From: Sphingobium lactosutens | Lineage (GTDB): Bacteria > Pseudomonadota > Alphaproteobacteria > Sphingomonadales > Sphingomonadaceae | NCBI RefSeq assembly: GCF_013393185.1 | Contig: NZ_QJQX01000085.1 | Span: 1 to 64,000 of the forward strand | Direction of reading: 5' to 3' | DNA: 64,000 nt | Shown here: piece after piece, positions 33,461 through 42,141 of the stretch | Layout of the letters: each line of letters starts with the position of its first letter | Position numbering within the stretch: the first letter of the stretch is position 1 | Notes under the pieces: generated by a model | Told to the model about the DNA's origin: nothing | Seen by the model: only the letters and a program-made list of their open reading frames with translations | Databases searched by the model: none | Made by a program: the position numbers and the translations under genes

Positions 33461-34444
33461 ATGGCCGTTCAATCATTTTCCGACGAGCAAGCAAGGGTCA
33501 TCGTCAATCTTGAGCAGGCCTACCAGGTCTGGATGGAGACCCTTCGCACCCTCAATGATATGCCCTACAATATGCGTATCAAAGAGGTGTCCGGCCGGGA
33601 ATATCTCTACGAAGTGACCGACCGACTGGGAAGCATGAAAAGCAGAGGCCCAGTGGATGCGGAAAAACAAGCCGAATTCGATGAGTACAAGGCCGCCAAG
33701 GCCGAATTGAAAACGCGACTGACACGGAGCAAGGCCACCCTCAAGGAGCAAGGCAGCCTCTATCGCGCCCTGCGCCTCCCCATGCTCCCGACGGAAGCGG
33801 GCAAAATCTTGCGCCAGGCAGATCGCATGCGCTTTCTCGGCGCCCAGGCGATGGTGGTAGGCACCAATGCGCTGACTGCCTATGCACTTGAAGCGAACGG
33901 GTTCATACGCGATGCGCCGGACGCAACCATCGACTTTGATCTCGCACTTACCGCAACGGATGCTGATGAAGATCGGCCTACATTGTGGAAGATATTGAAG
34001 GAGGTCGATATGACCTATGCGGTCAATGCCGAACGGCCCTTCCAAGCTCGCAACGCCAGCGCTTATGAAATTGAAATACTGTCCGCTCCAAGTCGGATCG
34101 GCGGGCAAATTGCGCGCGACAAGCCTCGACCTGTGCCACTTCCCGAGCAGGAATGGCTGCTAAATGGTCGGCCCGTGGATCGGGTGGTCGGCGTACGCGA
34201 TGGCGAGGCGGCGCGCATCGTGGCGCCTGATCCTCGATGGTTCGCTCTCCAAAAGTTGTGGATGGCACAAAAACCGGAGCGCAGTCCGCAGAAAAGGCCC
34301 AAGGATCGCCAGCAAGGCATCGCGCTACTCAACGCCGTTTGGCAGACAATGCCGCACTACGCGCTGGACGCCGCCTTCTATGAAGAATTGCCCGACGATT
34401 TGAAACCTCACTTCATTCAATGGGATGATCAAAAGCAACGGTGA
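33461..34444 (+). CDS. GSU2403-type nucleotidyltransferase-fold protein, probable toxin-like module
   Basis: A 327-residue protein. An N-terminal helical part (about 1-110) is followed by a nucleotidyltransferase core, MVVGTNALTAYALEANGF near residue 131 and DATIDFDLAL near residue 152, and a basic C-terminal region (WFALQKLWMAQKPERSPQKR). This layout fits the GSU2403 family related to AbiEii-like enzymes that modify RNA or proteins. No antitoxin gene is next to it; the operator array at its start codon shows strict control instead. The ATG at 33461 has only GCGGGG upstream, within the operator. Function is inferred. Confidence 0.7.
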   Translation: MAVQSFSDEQARVIVNLEQAYQVWMETLRTLNDMPYNMRIKEVSGREYLYEVTDRLGSMKSRGPVDAEKQAEFDEYKAAKAELKTRLTRSKATLKEQGSLYRALRLPMLPTEAGKILRQADRMRFLGAQAMVVGTNALTAYALEANGFIRDAPDATIDFDLALTATDADEDRPTLWKILKEVDMTYAVNAERPFQARNASAYEIEILSAPSRIGGQIARDKPRPVPLPEQEWLLNGRPVDRVVGVRDGEAARIVAPDPRWFALQKLWMAQKPERSPQKRPKDRQQGIALLNAVWQTMPHYALDAAFYEELPDDLKPHFIQWDDQKQR

Positions 34445-34687
34445 AATCCGCATGGGCACGATGATGGAGAGCCCGACTACAACTGAATTCGGCCTGCCAA
34501 AATCTGCGAGCGGGCAGCACGTGCGGACGGTGCAAGTGTCAATTCTTCAGGCTAGCCGACCTTCCGACACACAGGGAGAAGCATCATGCATGGATAGTGA
34601 CGTTGGGCGCGGTGATCGCGACGATCGATTGCACGCCCACGCTCCCGCGGGACGATGAGGCTCGCGCTGTGGGGCGAATGAGTCTGC

Positions 34688-35155
34688 TTAGTGCGAGGCC
34701 TCAAGCAGCGTAGCAAGTTTAGTGTTCAGACTGTCACGTAGCGGATTGACGACCGTCAGCCCTCGCGTCACGAATCCGTCTTGCATGTCTTTGGACAGCA
34801 GCAACGTGCAACCTGCGTCGGCTGCCGCAGTGAGGATCAATGCATCCCAGAACTGCAGCTTATGGTCCACCACTAGATCCGCGGCAGCAACTATGGTCTT
34901 GGGTTCTGAAACCGAACTGCCAAAAGCTTGAGCAAACTCGATCAGCACCGCCCGCGCCTCGTTCGCACTCGCGCCACCCCGGCGCAGCACGACGAACAGT
35001 TCGCCAAGCGTCTGCGCTGGAGCAATAAGGCTCACCACACTACGAAGCCGCGCGATGAGATTTCTAATCTGGTCGATTTTCGCGTCGTCGCGAGCGTCAC
35101 GACTGACCCCTGCGAGATAGGCCAAGATATTGGTGTCGAGGGCAACGCGCGTCAT
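34688..35155 (-). CDS. VapC-family PIN ribonuclease toxin
   Basis: A 155-residue PIN protein. Acidic active-site residues are visible in VALDTNILAYLAG (D7), TLGELFVVL, FWDALIL and LLSKDMQDG. VapC toxins cleave tRNA or rRNA. Its start overlaps the antitoxin gene stop by four bases. The gap to the nucleotidyltransferase gene (34445-34687) holds nothing recognisable. Confidence 0.87.
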   Translation of the reverse strand: MTRVALDTNILAYLAGVSRDARDDAKIDQIRNLIARLRSVVSLIAPAQTLGELFVVLRRGGASANEARAVLIEFAQAFGSSVSEPKTIVAAADLVVDHKLQFWDALILTAAADAGCTLLLSKDMQDGFVTRGLTVVNPLRDSLNTKLATLLEASH

Positions 35156-35382
35156 TCGTAAAGATCGTCACGCGACCAGTTTCCTGCATGCCGCACGGGC
35201 AAGGCAGCCACAAATTTCAGAAGATGCTGTATCGATCGTTGCTCGCGGGCACGGTCGACGGGCAGCACCCTTGCCACGGCGCGGCCGCGCGACATGACAG
35301 TAAAGCTCTCGCCCTCTGCAACTTCGCGTAAGAGTTCCGAGAAACGCTGATTGGCGTCACTAGCGCTGATTGCTCGTTCCAT
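35152..35382 (-). CDS. Phd/YefM-family antitoxin
   Basis: A 76-residue protein with the family N-terminus SASDANQRFSELLREVAEGE and FTVMSRGRAVARVLPVDR. It binds DNA through this part and neutralises VapC with the C-terminal half. It overlaps the toxin gene and starts at 35382, just downstream of a small palindrome. Confidence 0.85.
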   Translation of the reverse strand: MERAISASDANQRFSELLREVAEGESFTVMSRGRAVARVLPVDRAREQRSIQHLLKFVAALPVRHAGNWSRDDLYE

Positions 35383-35392
35383 GCCACCAATC

Positions 35393-35407
35393 TAGTGTAT
35401 AACACTA
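35393..35407. promoter_or_regulatory. Probable operator of the vapBC-like pair
   Basis: TAGTGT-ATA-ACACTA has 6-bp perfect arms and begins 11 bases upstream of the antitoxin ATG. This is where autoregulatory Phd-type sites usually lie. Confidence 0.6.
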
Positions 35408-35541
35408 AATCTGCCAAGGTGGGGCGGGCAGCGCATGCGCCGCCTACACACAGGGGGCTTGGGCTATTGCCCTTAGGTTGAAATCGAACGGGACCCAACA
35501 TGATCGTCATCCGTTACATCAGCAGCTTTGGGAGAGAGATT

Positions 35542-35838
35542 ATGAACCGCACATCCACTTTCATCACTGCGTTCGCGATCAGCTTGGCGCTGTCAGCCTG
35601 CGGCGGAAAAGGAGACGACAAGCTGGGCGAACAGGCACAGGAAGCGATGGAAAACAAAGCGGACAAGATGGACGCGATGGCTGACAATATGAGCGGCACC
35701 GCTGAAGACATGATGGAGGCCAAGGCCGACGCCACGAGAGAAGCCGGCGAGGCCAAGGAAGAAGCAATCGACAGGTCTGACGTCAATGCCGACGCGCTGC
35801 CCCCCGCGCAGCGATCTGAAATCGTGAATGGGAATTGA
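35542..35838 (+). CDS. Small lipoprotein with charged helical body
   Basis: A 98-residue lipoprotein. The lipobox LSAC follows a short signal (MNRTSTFITAFAISLALSAC). The mature part is highly charged and helical, with Met/Asp/Ala-rich near-repeats (NKADKMDAMADNM, EAKADATREAGEAKEEA). The ATG at 35542 follows GGGAGAGAG. It likely sits in the periplasm anchored to a membrane. Function is unknown. Confidence 0.75.
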   Translation: MNRTSTFITAFAISLALSACGGKGDDKLGEQAQEAMENKADKMDAMADNMSGTAEDMMEAKADATREAGEAKEEAIDRSDVNADALPPAQRSEIVNGN

Positions 35839-35890
35839 TGGTCTGCGCAGGCGGCTGCGCCTGCACCATTGGGAGTAAAAGCCTGTCTTC

Positions 35891-36349
35891 ATGAGCGACG
35901 ACAAGAGCCTGATCATCATTTGCCCGCAATGCAGCACCGCGAACCGCGTTCCGGCTCAGCTGCTGCAGGCGGGCGGTACGTGCGGGCGGTGCAAGCGGCC
36001 ACTCTTCGCAGGCGAGCCGATAACGCTCACCGCCGCCAATTTTGATGCGCATGCAAGTCGCAGCGGCATACCCCTGCTTGTCGATTTCTGGGCCTCTTGG
36101 TGTGGACCTTGCCGTCAGATGGCACCTGCCTTCGCAGCGGCGGTGCGCCAGCTTGAGCCCTTCATGCGCTTGGGTAAGCTCGACACCGAAGCAGAGCAGG
36201 CAATTGCGGGACGCTATGGGATCCGCTCGATACCCACGATGATCCTGTTTTCAATAGGGAGGGAAGTTGCCAGGCAGTCAGGCGCCATGCCGCAACAGGC
36301 GATAGTCACCTGGGCCAGGTCCCAATCTATGGGAGGCATGCCGCGCTGA
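35891..36349 (+). CDS. trxC: Thioredoxin 2 (zinc-ribbon thioredoxin)
   Basis: A 152-residue disulfide reductase. The N-terminal zinc ribbon has C11/C14 and C31/C34 (CPQC and CGRC). The thioredoxin domain has [12 protein letters not shown] with active-site C71 and C74 and the cis-Pro in SIPTMILF. TrxC is typically linked to oxidative stress. Here it stands alone ahead of the conjugation locus. Confidence 0.9.
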   Translation: MSDDKSLIIICPQCSTANRVPAQLLQAGGTCGRCKRPLFAGEPITLTAANFDAHASRSGIPLLVDFWASWCGPCRQMAPAFAAAVRQLEPFMRLGKLDTEAEQAIAGRYGIRSIPTMILFSIGREVARQSGAMPQQAIVTWARSQSMGGMPR

Positions 36350-36360
36350 GGCTTAGATTT

Positions 36361-36378
36361 GGCGGGCATAAGCCCGCC
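36361..36378 (+). terminator. trxC hairpin
   Basis: A perfect 7-bp GC stem GGCGGGC-ATAA-GCCCGCC lies 12 bases after the stop. No strong T-run follows. It probably ends the trxC transcript. Confidence 0.55.
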
Positions 36379-36511
36379 AATGCATTATCAATCAGCAGCG
36401 CAGATCGGTCCGGTTATAGCGCGGACGGCCCCCCTCCCCCGCGAACCAGCGTGCAGTTGACAAGCTCCTTCTCCTGTTCTCGGCTTCTAGCTGAACGCAG
36501 GGAGACACATC

Positions 36512-37417
36512 ATGCAACGGATAATGGCCGTGAGCGCCGCGGTCGCGGCGATCGCAAGCACGCCCACGCTCGCGCGAGACAATTCGGCGCGCGCAGTGCA
36601 GCTGATTGATCTGACGGGCAGCGCGGCCCACGCCGCTGTGCAGCCGAGCTCGGCTGCACAGGCCGAAAGCGCGCACGCGGCCAACGCCGGGACCAAAATC
36701 GCGTCCAGTGCTACGGCATTCCGCGTTCATGACCTCAGCCGCCGTTGGGTAGAGTTCCAGATGGCGAGCAGCCTTGCTGAACCTCAAGTGCCGCCTGCGC
36801 CGGCTGACGACGCCGTCTCCATGACGGAGGGTATCGCCATCCCCGCCTGGATGCGCGGTGCTTCTCCCCTCCCCTCAGCCATTTTGCCAAGCTACACCCC
36901 CGGCTGTAACCCGCTGGGCTACAGGCCGACCGGCTTTCTCACTCCCGACGCAGAAGGCAGACGCCAGAGCTATTTTGCGCTCATGAGCAGGATCGCCTGC
37001 GAACATGGCCTTCCAATCGGCCTCTTCGACGCCATGATCATCCAGGAGAGCCGCTACAATCCGCTCGCGCTTTCCCCCAAGCGCGCCTTCGGCCTCGCGC
37101 AACTCATGCCGGGTACCGCCGCAATGCTCGGCGTCAATCGCTTCGACCTGGTCGATAATCTCCGCGGCGGCGCCAGATATTTGCGCAGTCACCTCGACCA
37201 GTTCGGCCGTTATGATCTCGCTCTAGCCGCCTATAATGCAGGTCCAGGGAAGGTCCGGAATGGCCGGGTGCCGCCATTTCCCGAGACGCGCGGCTATGTC
37301 GCCAATATCCTTGAATTCTGGCTGAAGCTGAGTGCCCCGGTTGCAGTGCAGCCTGTAAGATATCTGCGTACTAAGGAAGCGAAATTCGGCCGTAGCGCCG
37401 CGCTGTCAGTCTTCTAA
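36512..37417 (+). CDS. Lytic transglycosylase of the conjugation locus
   Basis: A 301-residue periplasmic peptidoglycan-cleaving enzyme. It has a signal peptide (residues about 1-22), a low-complexity Ala-rich linker, and an SLT domain from about residue 155. The catalytic Glu is in IIQESRYNPLALS, followed by FGLAQLMPGTAAMLG and LALAAYNAGPGKV. VirB1-type enzymes open the cell wall for the secretion channel. It is about 1.4 kb upstream of traA and probably serves it. Confidence 0.87.
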   Translation: MQRIMAVSAAVAAIASTPTLARDNSARAVQLIDLTGSAAHAAVQPSSAAQAESAHAANAGTKIASSATAFRVHDLSRRWVEFQMASSLAEPQVPPAPADDAVSMTEGIAIPAWMRGASPLPSAILPSYTPGCNPLGYRPTGFLTPDAEGRRQSYFALMSRIACEHGLPIGLFDAMIIQESRYNPLALSPKRAFGLAQLMPGTAAMLGVNRFDLVDNLRGGARYLRSHLDQFGRYDLALAAYNAGPGKVRNGRVPPFPETRGYVANILEFWLKLSAPVAVQPVRYLRTKEAKFGRSAALSVF

Positions 37418-37426
37418 AAAAGCGCT

Positions 37427-37924
37427 TCAATGATCCTCGAGAGTGAATTCGTCGCGTGCGCGGCGGCGCCGTTCCAGCTCGTGGAGAACCCGTTGAATCA
37501 GCAGCGCCGCCAATGGCCGCGACCATTCCTTTCGAAACTCTACCCCCTCCATCTCTGGTGTGTTCAGCATCATCTCCGGGAAGGTCACATTGAATTCCAC
37601 GAGAAACTCGTACAGAGCGTTGAAGCTCTTATCCTGAACAATGTCCGAGCTTTCCAGCTTCTTTGCGCCCGCCCAAGCATGAACCAATTCAAAGCCCAAG
37701 GCGTGCAGTATGGCGATAAATTCGGGCAGCTGCATGATGACGCGCTTAGTCGGCTGCCGATGCAGGATGATGCCGAGCCGGCTTTTTGAGATTTGGGAGC
37801 GAACCGCAAGATCGCGAAGGGTCATCTTTCGATCGTCGAGCATGCCGTGGATCACTGGAATATAGCGGTTCATCTCGGCAAGAACCGCAGGGCTTTGCCC
37901 CTCACCCCTAACACTCATGTCCAT
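37427..37924 (-). CDS. XRE-like HTH regulator
   Basis: A 165-residue protein with a Cro/CI-type HTH near residues 25-75 (MTLRDLAVRSQISKSRLGII) and a C-terminal region of unknown fold ending in a basic helix. It is convergent with the transglycosylase gene and divergent, across one more gene, from the tra operon. It is the best local candidate to bind the repeats upstream of traA. Confidence 0.65.
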   Translation of the reverse strand: MDMSVRGEGQSPAVLAEMNRYIPVIHGMLDDRKMTLRDLAVRSQISKSRLGIILHRQPTKRVIMQLPEFIAILHALGFELVHAWAGAKKLESSDIVQDKSFNALYEFLVEFNVTFPEMMLNTPEMEGVEFRKEWSRPLAALLIQRVLHELERRRRARDEFTLEDH

Positions 37925-38045
37925 CGATATGCCCCTGTTGCGAACTGATCGCAGGTTGCAAAAGCATATCAGGACACGCGTGGCAAGACCTCATTTATGG
38001 GTTAAGTTATTGATTATAGGTCAATACAAAGTTGATCCGTGGTTG

Positions 38046-38447
38046 TTATTTGGTTTCTATCGCGTCAACCAAAGACACTGCGGCGTGCTCGATGACATAG
38101 TCGATCAGCAACACCGTGACGGCTTGGGCGTCACTGATCTCCTGACGGAGATGCTGGGCGATCATCGCCTTGCGTTGCTCAAACAGTTCACGACCCGCCC
38201 AATGCAGATCAAGCCGGACCGGCAACGTTGCGTCGCCACTTGTGACGACGAGATAATCCCGAAGATCGCTGGCCGCAGTCGCAGTGATCGGCCGCCCCTG
38301 ATTTTGCAGGCGGTCGGCGATAATGGAGGTGACCGCATCCTCCCTATTCGTGTCAGGCGAGAAGATCTTGAAGCTTGCCATCGCAAGTCCATAGAGCGGG
38401 ACAGAGATTTCGAGTTTCAACGCAACTTTCCCCGATGCCATTCTCAA
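38046..38447 (-). CDS. Hypothetical protein upstream of the XRE gene
   Basis: A 133-residue soluble-looking protein (KLEISVPLYGLAMASFKIF, later AVTVLLIDYVIEHAAVSLVD). I do not recognise it. It runs in the same direction as the XRE gene, 121 bases away, and starts at the tra control region. The second Met at 38441 is an equally good start. Confidence 0.55.
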   Translation of the reverse strand: MRMASGKVALKLEISVPLYGLAMASFKIFSPDTNREDAVTSIIADRLQNQGRPITATAASDLRDYLVVTSGDATLPVRLDLHWAGRELFEQRKAMIAQHLRQEISDAQAVTVLLIDYVIEHAAVSLVDAIETK

Positions 38448-38561
38448 CCCCTACATCCCACGAATAATATTATCGAATCACGACTTTACGACCCTGCAGG
38501 CGTGTTTCTGCCGGCCGATTCGGCTCGACATGACATTGCCTCCGCTCCGTCCTGATATGCG

Positions 38562-38642
38562 GTCCCGAATGCCGGGACAAGCCGCCCCGGTCGCAGGGAC
38601 AGTCGTCTTCCACTCCGGGACAGTAGTCCTGTCTACAAGGAC
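38562..38642. promoter_or_regulatory. GGGACA repeat array in the tra control region
   Basis: GGGACA occurs at 38574, 38596 and 38617, that is 22 and 21 bp apart (two DNA turns). GTCCC at 38562-38566 forms an inverted repeat with the first copy, and GGAC-AGTA-GTCC overlaps the third. TGTCTACAAGGAC follows at 38630-38642. The array lies in the 341-bp divergent region between the hypothetical gene and traA, with no gene in it. Phased copies suggest cooperative binding of one regulator that controls conjugation. Confidence 0.55.
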
Positions 38643-38788
38643 GTCTGACAACTTAAGCACGCCTGAACGAACTTTTTTTCGCCCCAGCACAGCTGTCGGA
38701 GCGGCTTTCGCTTGGCGAGTGAAATTTGAGCAACCCAATGTCCCTTGCGGCACAAGTGACGTGCCATCCTTCAATAAGGGAATTGCTG

Positions 38789-39109
38789 ATGCGATCTGTA
38801 AAGAAATTTGCTCGAAGGGGCGAAGTCGCAGCGCTGGCGGCCGCTTCGGCGGTCGTGGGCGTTGCGGCTATAGCCGCTCCTGCCCTTGCAGGCGCTGACA
38901 CCACCTTCGACACCGCCCTTACTCAGTTCACCGGCTTTCTCGAGGGCTCGGGCGGCAAGATCATCACCGTCCTGTCTCTGGCCGGCGGCATCGTTGGGTT
39001 GGCCAGCGGCCGCTTCAGCCTTGCGCAGGTCGCCATCCCCGTGGGGGTGGGAGTGGGTGCCGGTACCGGCATTCCGATCGTCACCTCGACGGTGACCGCG
39101 ACGATCTGA
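38789..39109 (+). CDS. traA: F-type conjugative pilin TraA
   Basis: A 106-residue prepilin with a long leader (about residues 1-34, ending APALAG). The mature pilin has two hydrophobic segments (IITVLSLAGGIVGLASG and VAIPVGVGVGAGTGIPIVTS) split by a short loop. The ATG at 38789 follows AAGGGAA. As first gene of the tra cluster it is expected to be the most abundant product. The TTFDTALTQFTGFLEG stretch is typical of alphaproteobacterial F-type pilins. Confidence 0.82.
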   Translation: MRSVKKFARRGEVAALAAASAVVGVAAIAAPALAGADTTFDTALTQFTGFLEGSGGKIITVLSLAGGIVGLASGRFSLAQVAIPVGVGVGAGTGIPIVTSTVTATI

Positions 39110-39166
39110 CGCATTTTTGGCAGGGCCGGGAATAGCAGCACCGGCACTGCCATCGGGGGTGGTGTT

Positions 39167-39457
39167 ATGGCCCAGGACAAATATGTCATACCTTCTCATC
39201 TAGACGATCCTGAACTGATCGGATTGTGGACAGTAGATGAGTTCCTAGCGATGGTGGCTCCCTTCATCTGGGGGATCCTGTCTCAGCACATCATCATTGG
39301 CATAGCGTCTGGCGGCGCTGGCTGGTGGGGATTACGAAAGGCTAAGGCAGGCCGCACCGCCTCATGGCTTTTGCACTGGGCCTATTGGCATCTTCCGGCC
39401 GGGCTTACCGGCCTTAGAGCCACACCACCTTCCTACCTCCGCCTGATGGCAGGGTGA
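39167..39457 (+). CDS. traL: Conjugation pilus assembly protein TraL
   Basis: A 96-residue inner membrane protein with the TraL pattern IPSHLDDPELIGLWTVDE at the N-terminus, then one or two hydrophobic segments. It belongs to the F-type channel (VirB3-like role). It ends one base before traE. Confidence 0.85.
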   Translation: MAQDKYVIPSHLDDPELIGLWTVDEFLAMVAPFIWGILSQHIIIGIASGGAGWWGLRKAKAGRTASWLLHWAYWHLPAGLTGLRATPPSYLRLMAG

Positions 39458-39458
39458 T

Positions 39459-40022
39459 ATGGACCTCTCATTCCAACATTCCCAAGCGCAGCGCATCCTG
39501 CGCCAGCGCAACATCCTGGCAGCAACCAGCATCGCTTTGAGCGGTCTCGCCCTCGTGATGGTGTTCATCAGCATGTCACGCGACCGTGAAATCATTCTGC
39601 AACCTGTACTAAGCTCTCCAGTGACGGTGAGCAGCGCCGGTGTCAGCCGGGAATATCTCGAGATGATCACGCGCGATGTCGTGGTGCTGACGCTCGATCG
39701 CAGCCCGCAGAATCTCGACTATTGGATGAATGCAGTGCTCGATATCACAGCGCCGCGCGTCCACGGCAAGATCAAGGCCGATCTCCTAAAAATCGTGGAG
39801 GAACAGCGCGGGTCCTCGATTGCGCAGTTCTTCACCATCCAGTCGATGAAGCTCGATCCCGCCGACCTTCACTCGGAGGTGAGCGGCGATCTCACTACAA
39901 TCGTCGGCAGCAAGGTGGTGTCCAGGCAGCCGCGCACCTTCCGTTACGACTGGGAATATTCAGGCCTCAGCTTGAAGCTGATCGGCTTCGGCGTCGTGGA
40001 AAAAGAAGAAGCCAAGGATTGA
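39459..40022 (+). CDS. traE: Type IV secretion protein TraE (VirB5/VirB8-position)
   Basis: A 187-residue bitopic inner membrane protein. A single N-terminal membrane segment (residues about 20-38) precedes a periplasmic domain with VLTLDRSPQNLDYWMNAVLD. TraE is the F-type counterpart of VirB8, forming a periplasmic scaffold. It overlaps the traK start by one base. Confidence 0.87.
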   Translation: MDLSFQHSQAQRILRQRNILAATSIALSGLALVMVFISMSRDREIILQPVLSSPVTVSSAGVSREYLEMITRDVVVLTLDRSPQNLDYWMNAVLDITAPRVHGKIKADLLKIVEEQRGSSIAQFFTIQSMKLDPADLHSEVSGDLTTIVGSKVVSRQPRTFRYDWEYSGLSLKLIGFGVVEKEEAKD

Positions 40023-40825
40023 TGATGTCCTATTTTGCCTTCGGCAGCGCCGCGACGGGCGCCGCCCTGCTGCCGCGCCCATGCATCGGTCACCGGACGA
40101 TCGGCGCGTCCTTGTTGCTGATCGCCGCTGCGCTGGCGACGCCGTCCGCTTGGGCGGACCAAAATATCGTCGCCGCCGATAGTGCCCAGGTCGATTGCCA
40201 GGCTTCGGCCAAGGATCTGACCCGCATCAGCCTGGTGGAAGACGAATTTGCCAGCGTCTCCAAAATCTCGACCGGCAACAGCACGGACGATTTCTCGGTG
40301 GTGAATGAGCCCGTGCGGGGCGACATTTATCTCTCCGTGCCCGACGGGTTCAAGCGGCCGATGCTCTCCTTTTTCGGCACCAGCAAGCGCGGCTATGTCT
40401 ACAAATTCGCGTGCCGCATCGGGGGCGACGACGCCGTGCAGCTATTCGTCTCCAATCCCGCTATTGCGCGGGAGAAGGCGGCCGAAGCGGCACCCGGCGA
40501 CGGGGCGCCCGATCCCCAGGAAGCCGCCGTGCAGTTGATGCAGGCCATGTATGCGGGCGGCGCGACGGCCGGCTATGACATGCTCCAGCGCTCGCCGCGG
40601 CCCGTCTATGTAGGCGACCTAAAGGTTCAGATGATCGCGGAATATCGCGGCGCCGATCTTACCGGCAAGGTGCTACGCATCGAGAACAAGGGCAAAGCGC
40701 CCATTGAACTTAATGAAGCGACCGTCGCGCCAGCCAGCGCGCTCGCCGTTTCGATCGCCCAGCCCAAGCTCGCTCCAGGCAAGGTCACGACCGCCTATCT
40801 CGTATCGAAAAATGGGAGGCCATGA
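40022..40825 (+). CDS. traK: Type IV secretion outer complex protein TraK
   Basis: A 267-residue secreted protein. The signal peptide (ending PSAWA, near residue 45) is preceded by a long N-terminus, so ATG 40025 or a later start is possible. The mature part matches TraK (VirB9-like), with GDIYLSVPDGFKRPMLSFFG and the C-terminal LRIENKGKAPIELNEA. It forms the periplasmic/outer membrane core with TraV and TraB. Confidence 0.85.
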   Translation: MMSYFAFGSAATGAALLPRPCIGHRTIGASLLLIAAALATPSAWADQNIVAADSAQVDCQASAKDLTRISLVEDEFASVSKISTGNSTDDFSVVNEPVRGDIYLSVPDGFKRPMLSFFGTSKRGYVYKFACRIGGDDAVQLFVSNPAIAREKAAEAAPGDGAPDPQEAAVQLMQAMYAGGATAGYDMLQRSPRPVYVGDLKVQMIAEYRGADLTGKVLRIENKGKAPIELNEATVAPASALAVSIAQPKLAPGKVTTAYLVSKNGRP

Positions 40826-42141
40826 TGGCGCTTGCCAATCTCTTTTCGCGTAAAGCCACATCCACCATTCCGCCAAGCGACGGCGTGTCGCCGGTCGCGG
40901 CCGATCTTCAAGCCAATGAGGATGTGCGGCGCAAGCAAATGACCCTGCTCGCCGGAGTTGCGGGCGTCGGCCTCATCGCATCCTGCTTCTGGATCTTCAG
41001 CGACGACAAAACGGCGGACGAGGTCGAAACCAGCAGCGTCACGGATGTCGATGTCTCCACCAAGGATCTCGTGAACCGCAACCTCTCCCAGCAGGAGTGG
41101 ATGGCGATGTCGGAGAACCAGTTTCAAGCCCAGGAAAATCAGCTCAAAGCCGTTGGCAGCCAGCAAGAACGCATGGATGCGCTGACGGCGCAGGTGGAGG
41201 CACTGAAAGGACAGAACCAGGCCATGCAGGCCGACGGGCAGCGGGTGCTCTCTGCCTATCAGGCTGAGAATGACCAACTGCGCCGTCAAGTTTCGCAAGC
41301 CCGGCCTGCGCCAGCAGCAGGGCCGACGGCCCTTTACGGGCCGGGCGGCACGCAAGCCTATCAGCGGCCGGAAGCGCCCGAAGGCAAGGGCACGCCTCTA
41401 GCGATCACCCGCGCCAATGAAGTGAAGATGGTTAGCTTCGCCGGTGGCGAGGGCGGGACGGCTTCCAAGGTCGAGCGGGGCAACACCGTCTATACTGACA
41501 GCTCCAACTATCTTCCGCCCAACAGCTTTGCGCGGGCGCGCGTGATCGTTGGCGTTGATGCCAGCGCCGGGGTCAACAGCCAAACCGATCCGCTGCCCGT
41601 AGTCCTGCGCGTCACGGGCCCCGCGCGCTCGGTTTTCGCCAACGGCAAGCTGCTCACGACCAAGATCGAGGGCTGCCTCGTCAATGGCGCGGCGCGCGGC
41701 GATCTCTCTAGCGAGAAGGTTTATGTGAAGCTCCAGAAGATGACCTGCCCGCAGCCCGGCGGTCGCTATGCTGTGTCAGAGGTAAAGGGTTTCATCGCCT
41801 TTGCGGGCAAAACCGGCGTGCGCGGTCGCGTGGTGTCGCGCGAAGGGTCGCTGGTCACCCAGGCATTCCTCGCCGGCATGATGGGCGGCTTTGGCCGGGG
41901 CTTCTCCGCCAACAGCAACAGCATCTTCCAGGGCACCAACATCTCAACCGACGGCAAACGGCCTAAGCTTTCCACCGGCGATATTCTCGAAGGCGGCATT
42001 GGCGAGGGCGTCGCCCAGACCGGCGACATGGTGTCCAAATATCTGATCGAACGGGCCGAACAATATCAGCCGGTGATCGAGATGCCGACCGGCATCGATG
42101 TCGAGATTGTCTTCCTGGAGGGTGTCTATGTCCGCAACTAA
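40822..42141 (+). CDS. traB: Type IV secretion core protein TraB (VirB10-like)
   Basis: A 439-residue protein spanning the envelope. A membrane helix (about residues 46-63) is followed by a coiled-coil, Gln-rich stretch (about 90-155), then the VirB10 beta-barrel domain (RGNTVYTDSSNYLPPNSFAR, GCLVNGAARGDLSSEKVYVK). The C-terminal GIDVEIVFLEGVYV is typical. It overlaps traK and the next gene. Confidence 0.9.
   Translation: MMALANLFSRKATSTIPPSDGVSPVAADLQANEDVRRKQMTLLAGVAGVGLIASCFWIFSDDKTADEVETSSVTDVDVSTKDLVNRNLSQQEWMAMSENQFQAQENQLKAVGSQQERMDALTAQVEALKGQNQAMQADGQRVLSAYQAENDQLRRQVSQARPAPAAGPTALYGPGGTQAYQRPEAPEGKGTPLAITRANEVKMVSFAGGEGGTASKVERGNTVYTDSSNYLPPNSFARARVIVGVDASAGVNSQTDPLPVVLRVTGPARSVFANGKLLTTKIEGCLVNGAARGDLSSEKVYVKLQKMTCPQPGGRYAVSEVKGFIAFAGKTGVRGRVVSREGSLVTQAFLAGMMGGFGRGFSANSNSIFQGTNISTDGKRPKLSTGDILEGGIGEGVAQTGDMVSKYLIERAEQYQPVIEMPTGIDVEIVFLEGVYVRN

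Noticed and set aside
37937-37960. Imperfect TTGCGAAC/GTTGCAA repeat upstream of the XRE gene
   Set aside because: One arm has a gap, so it is too weak to list as an operator, though autoregulation there is plausible.
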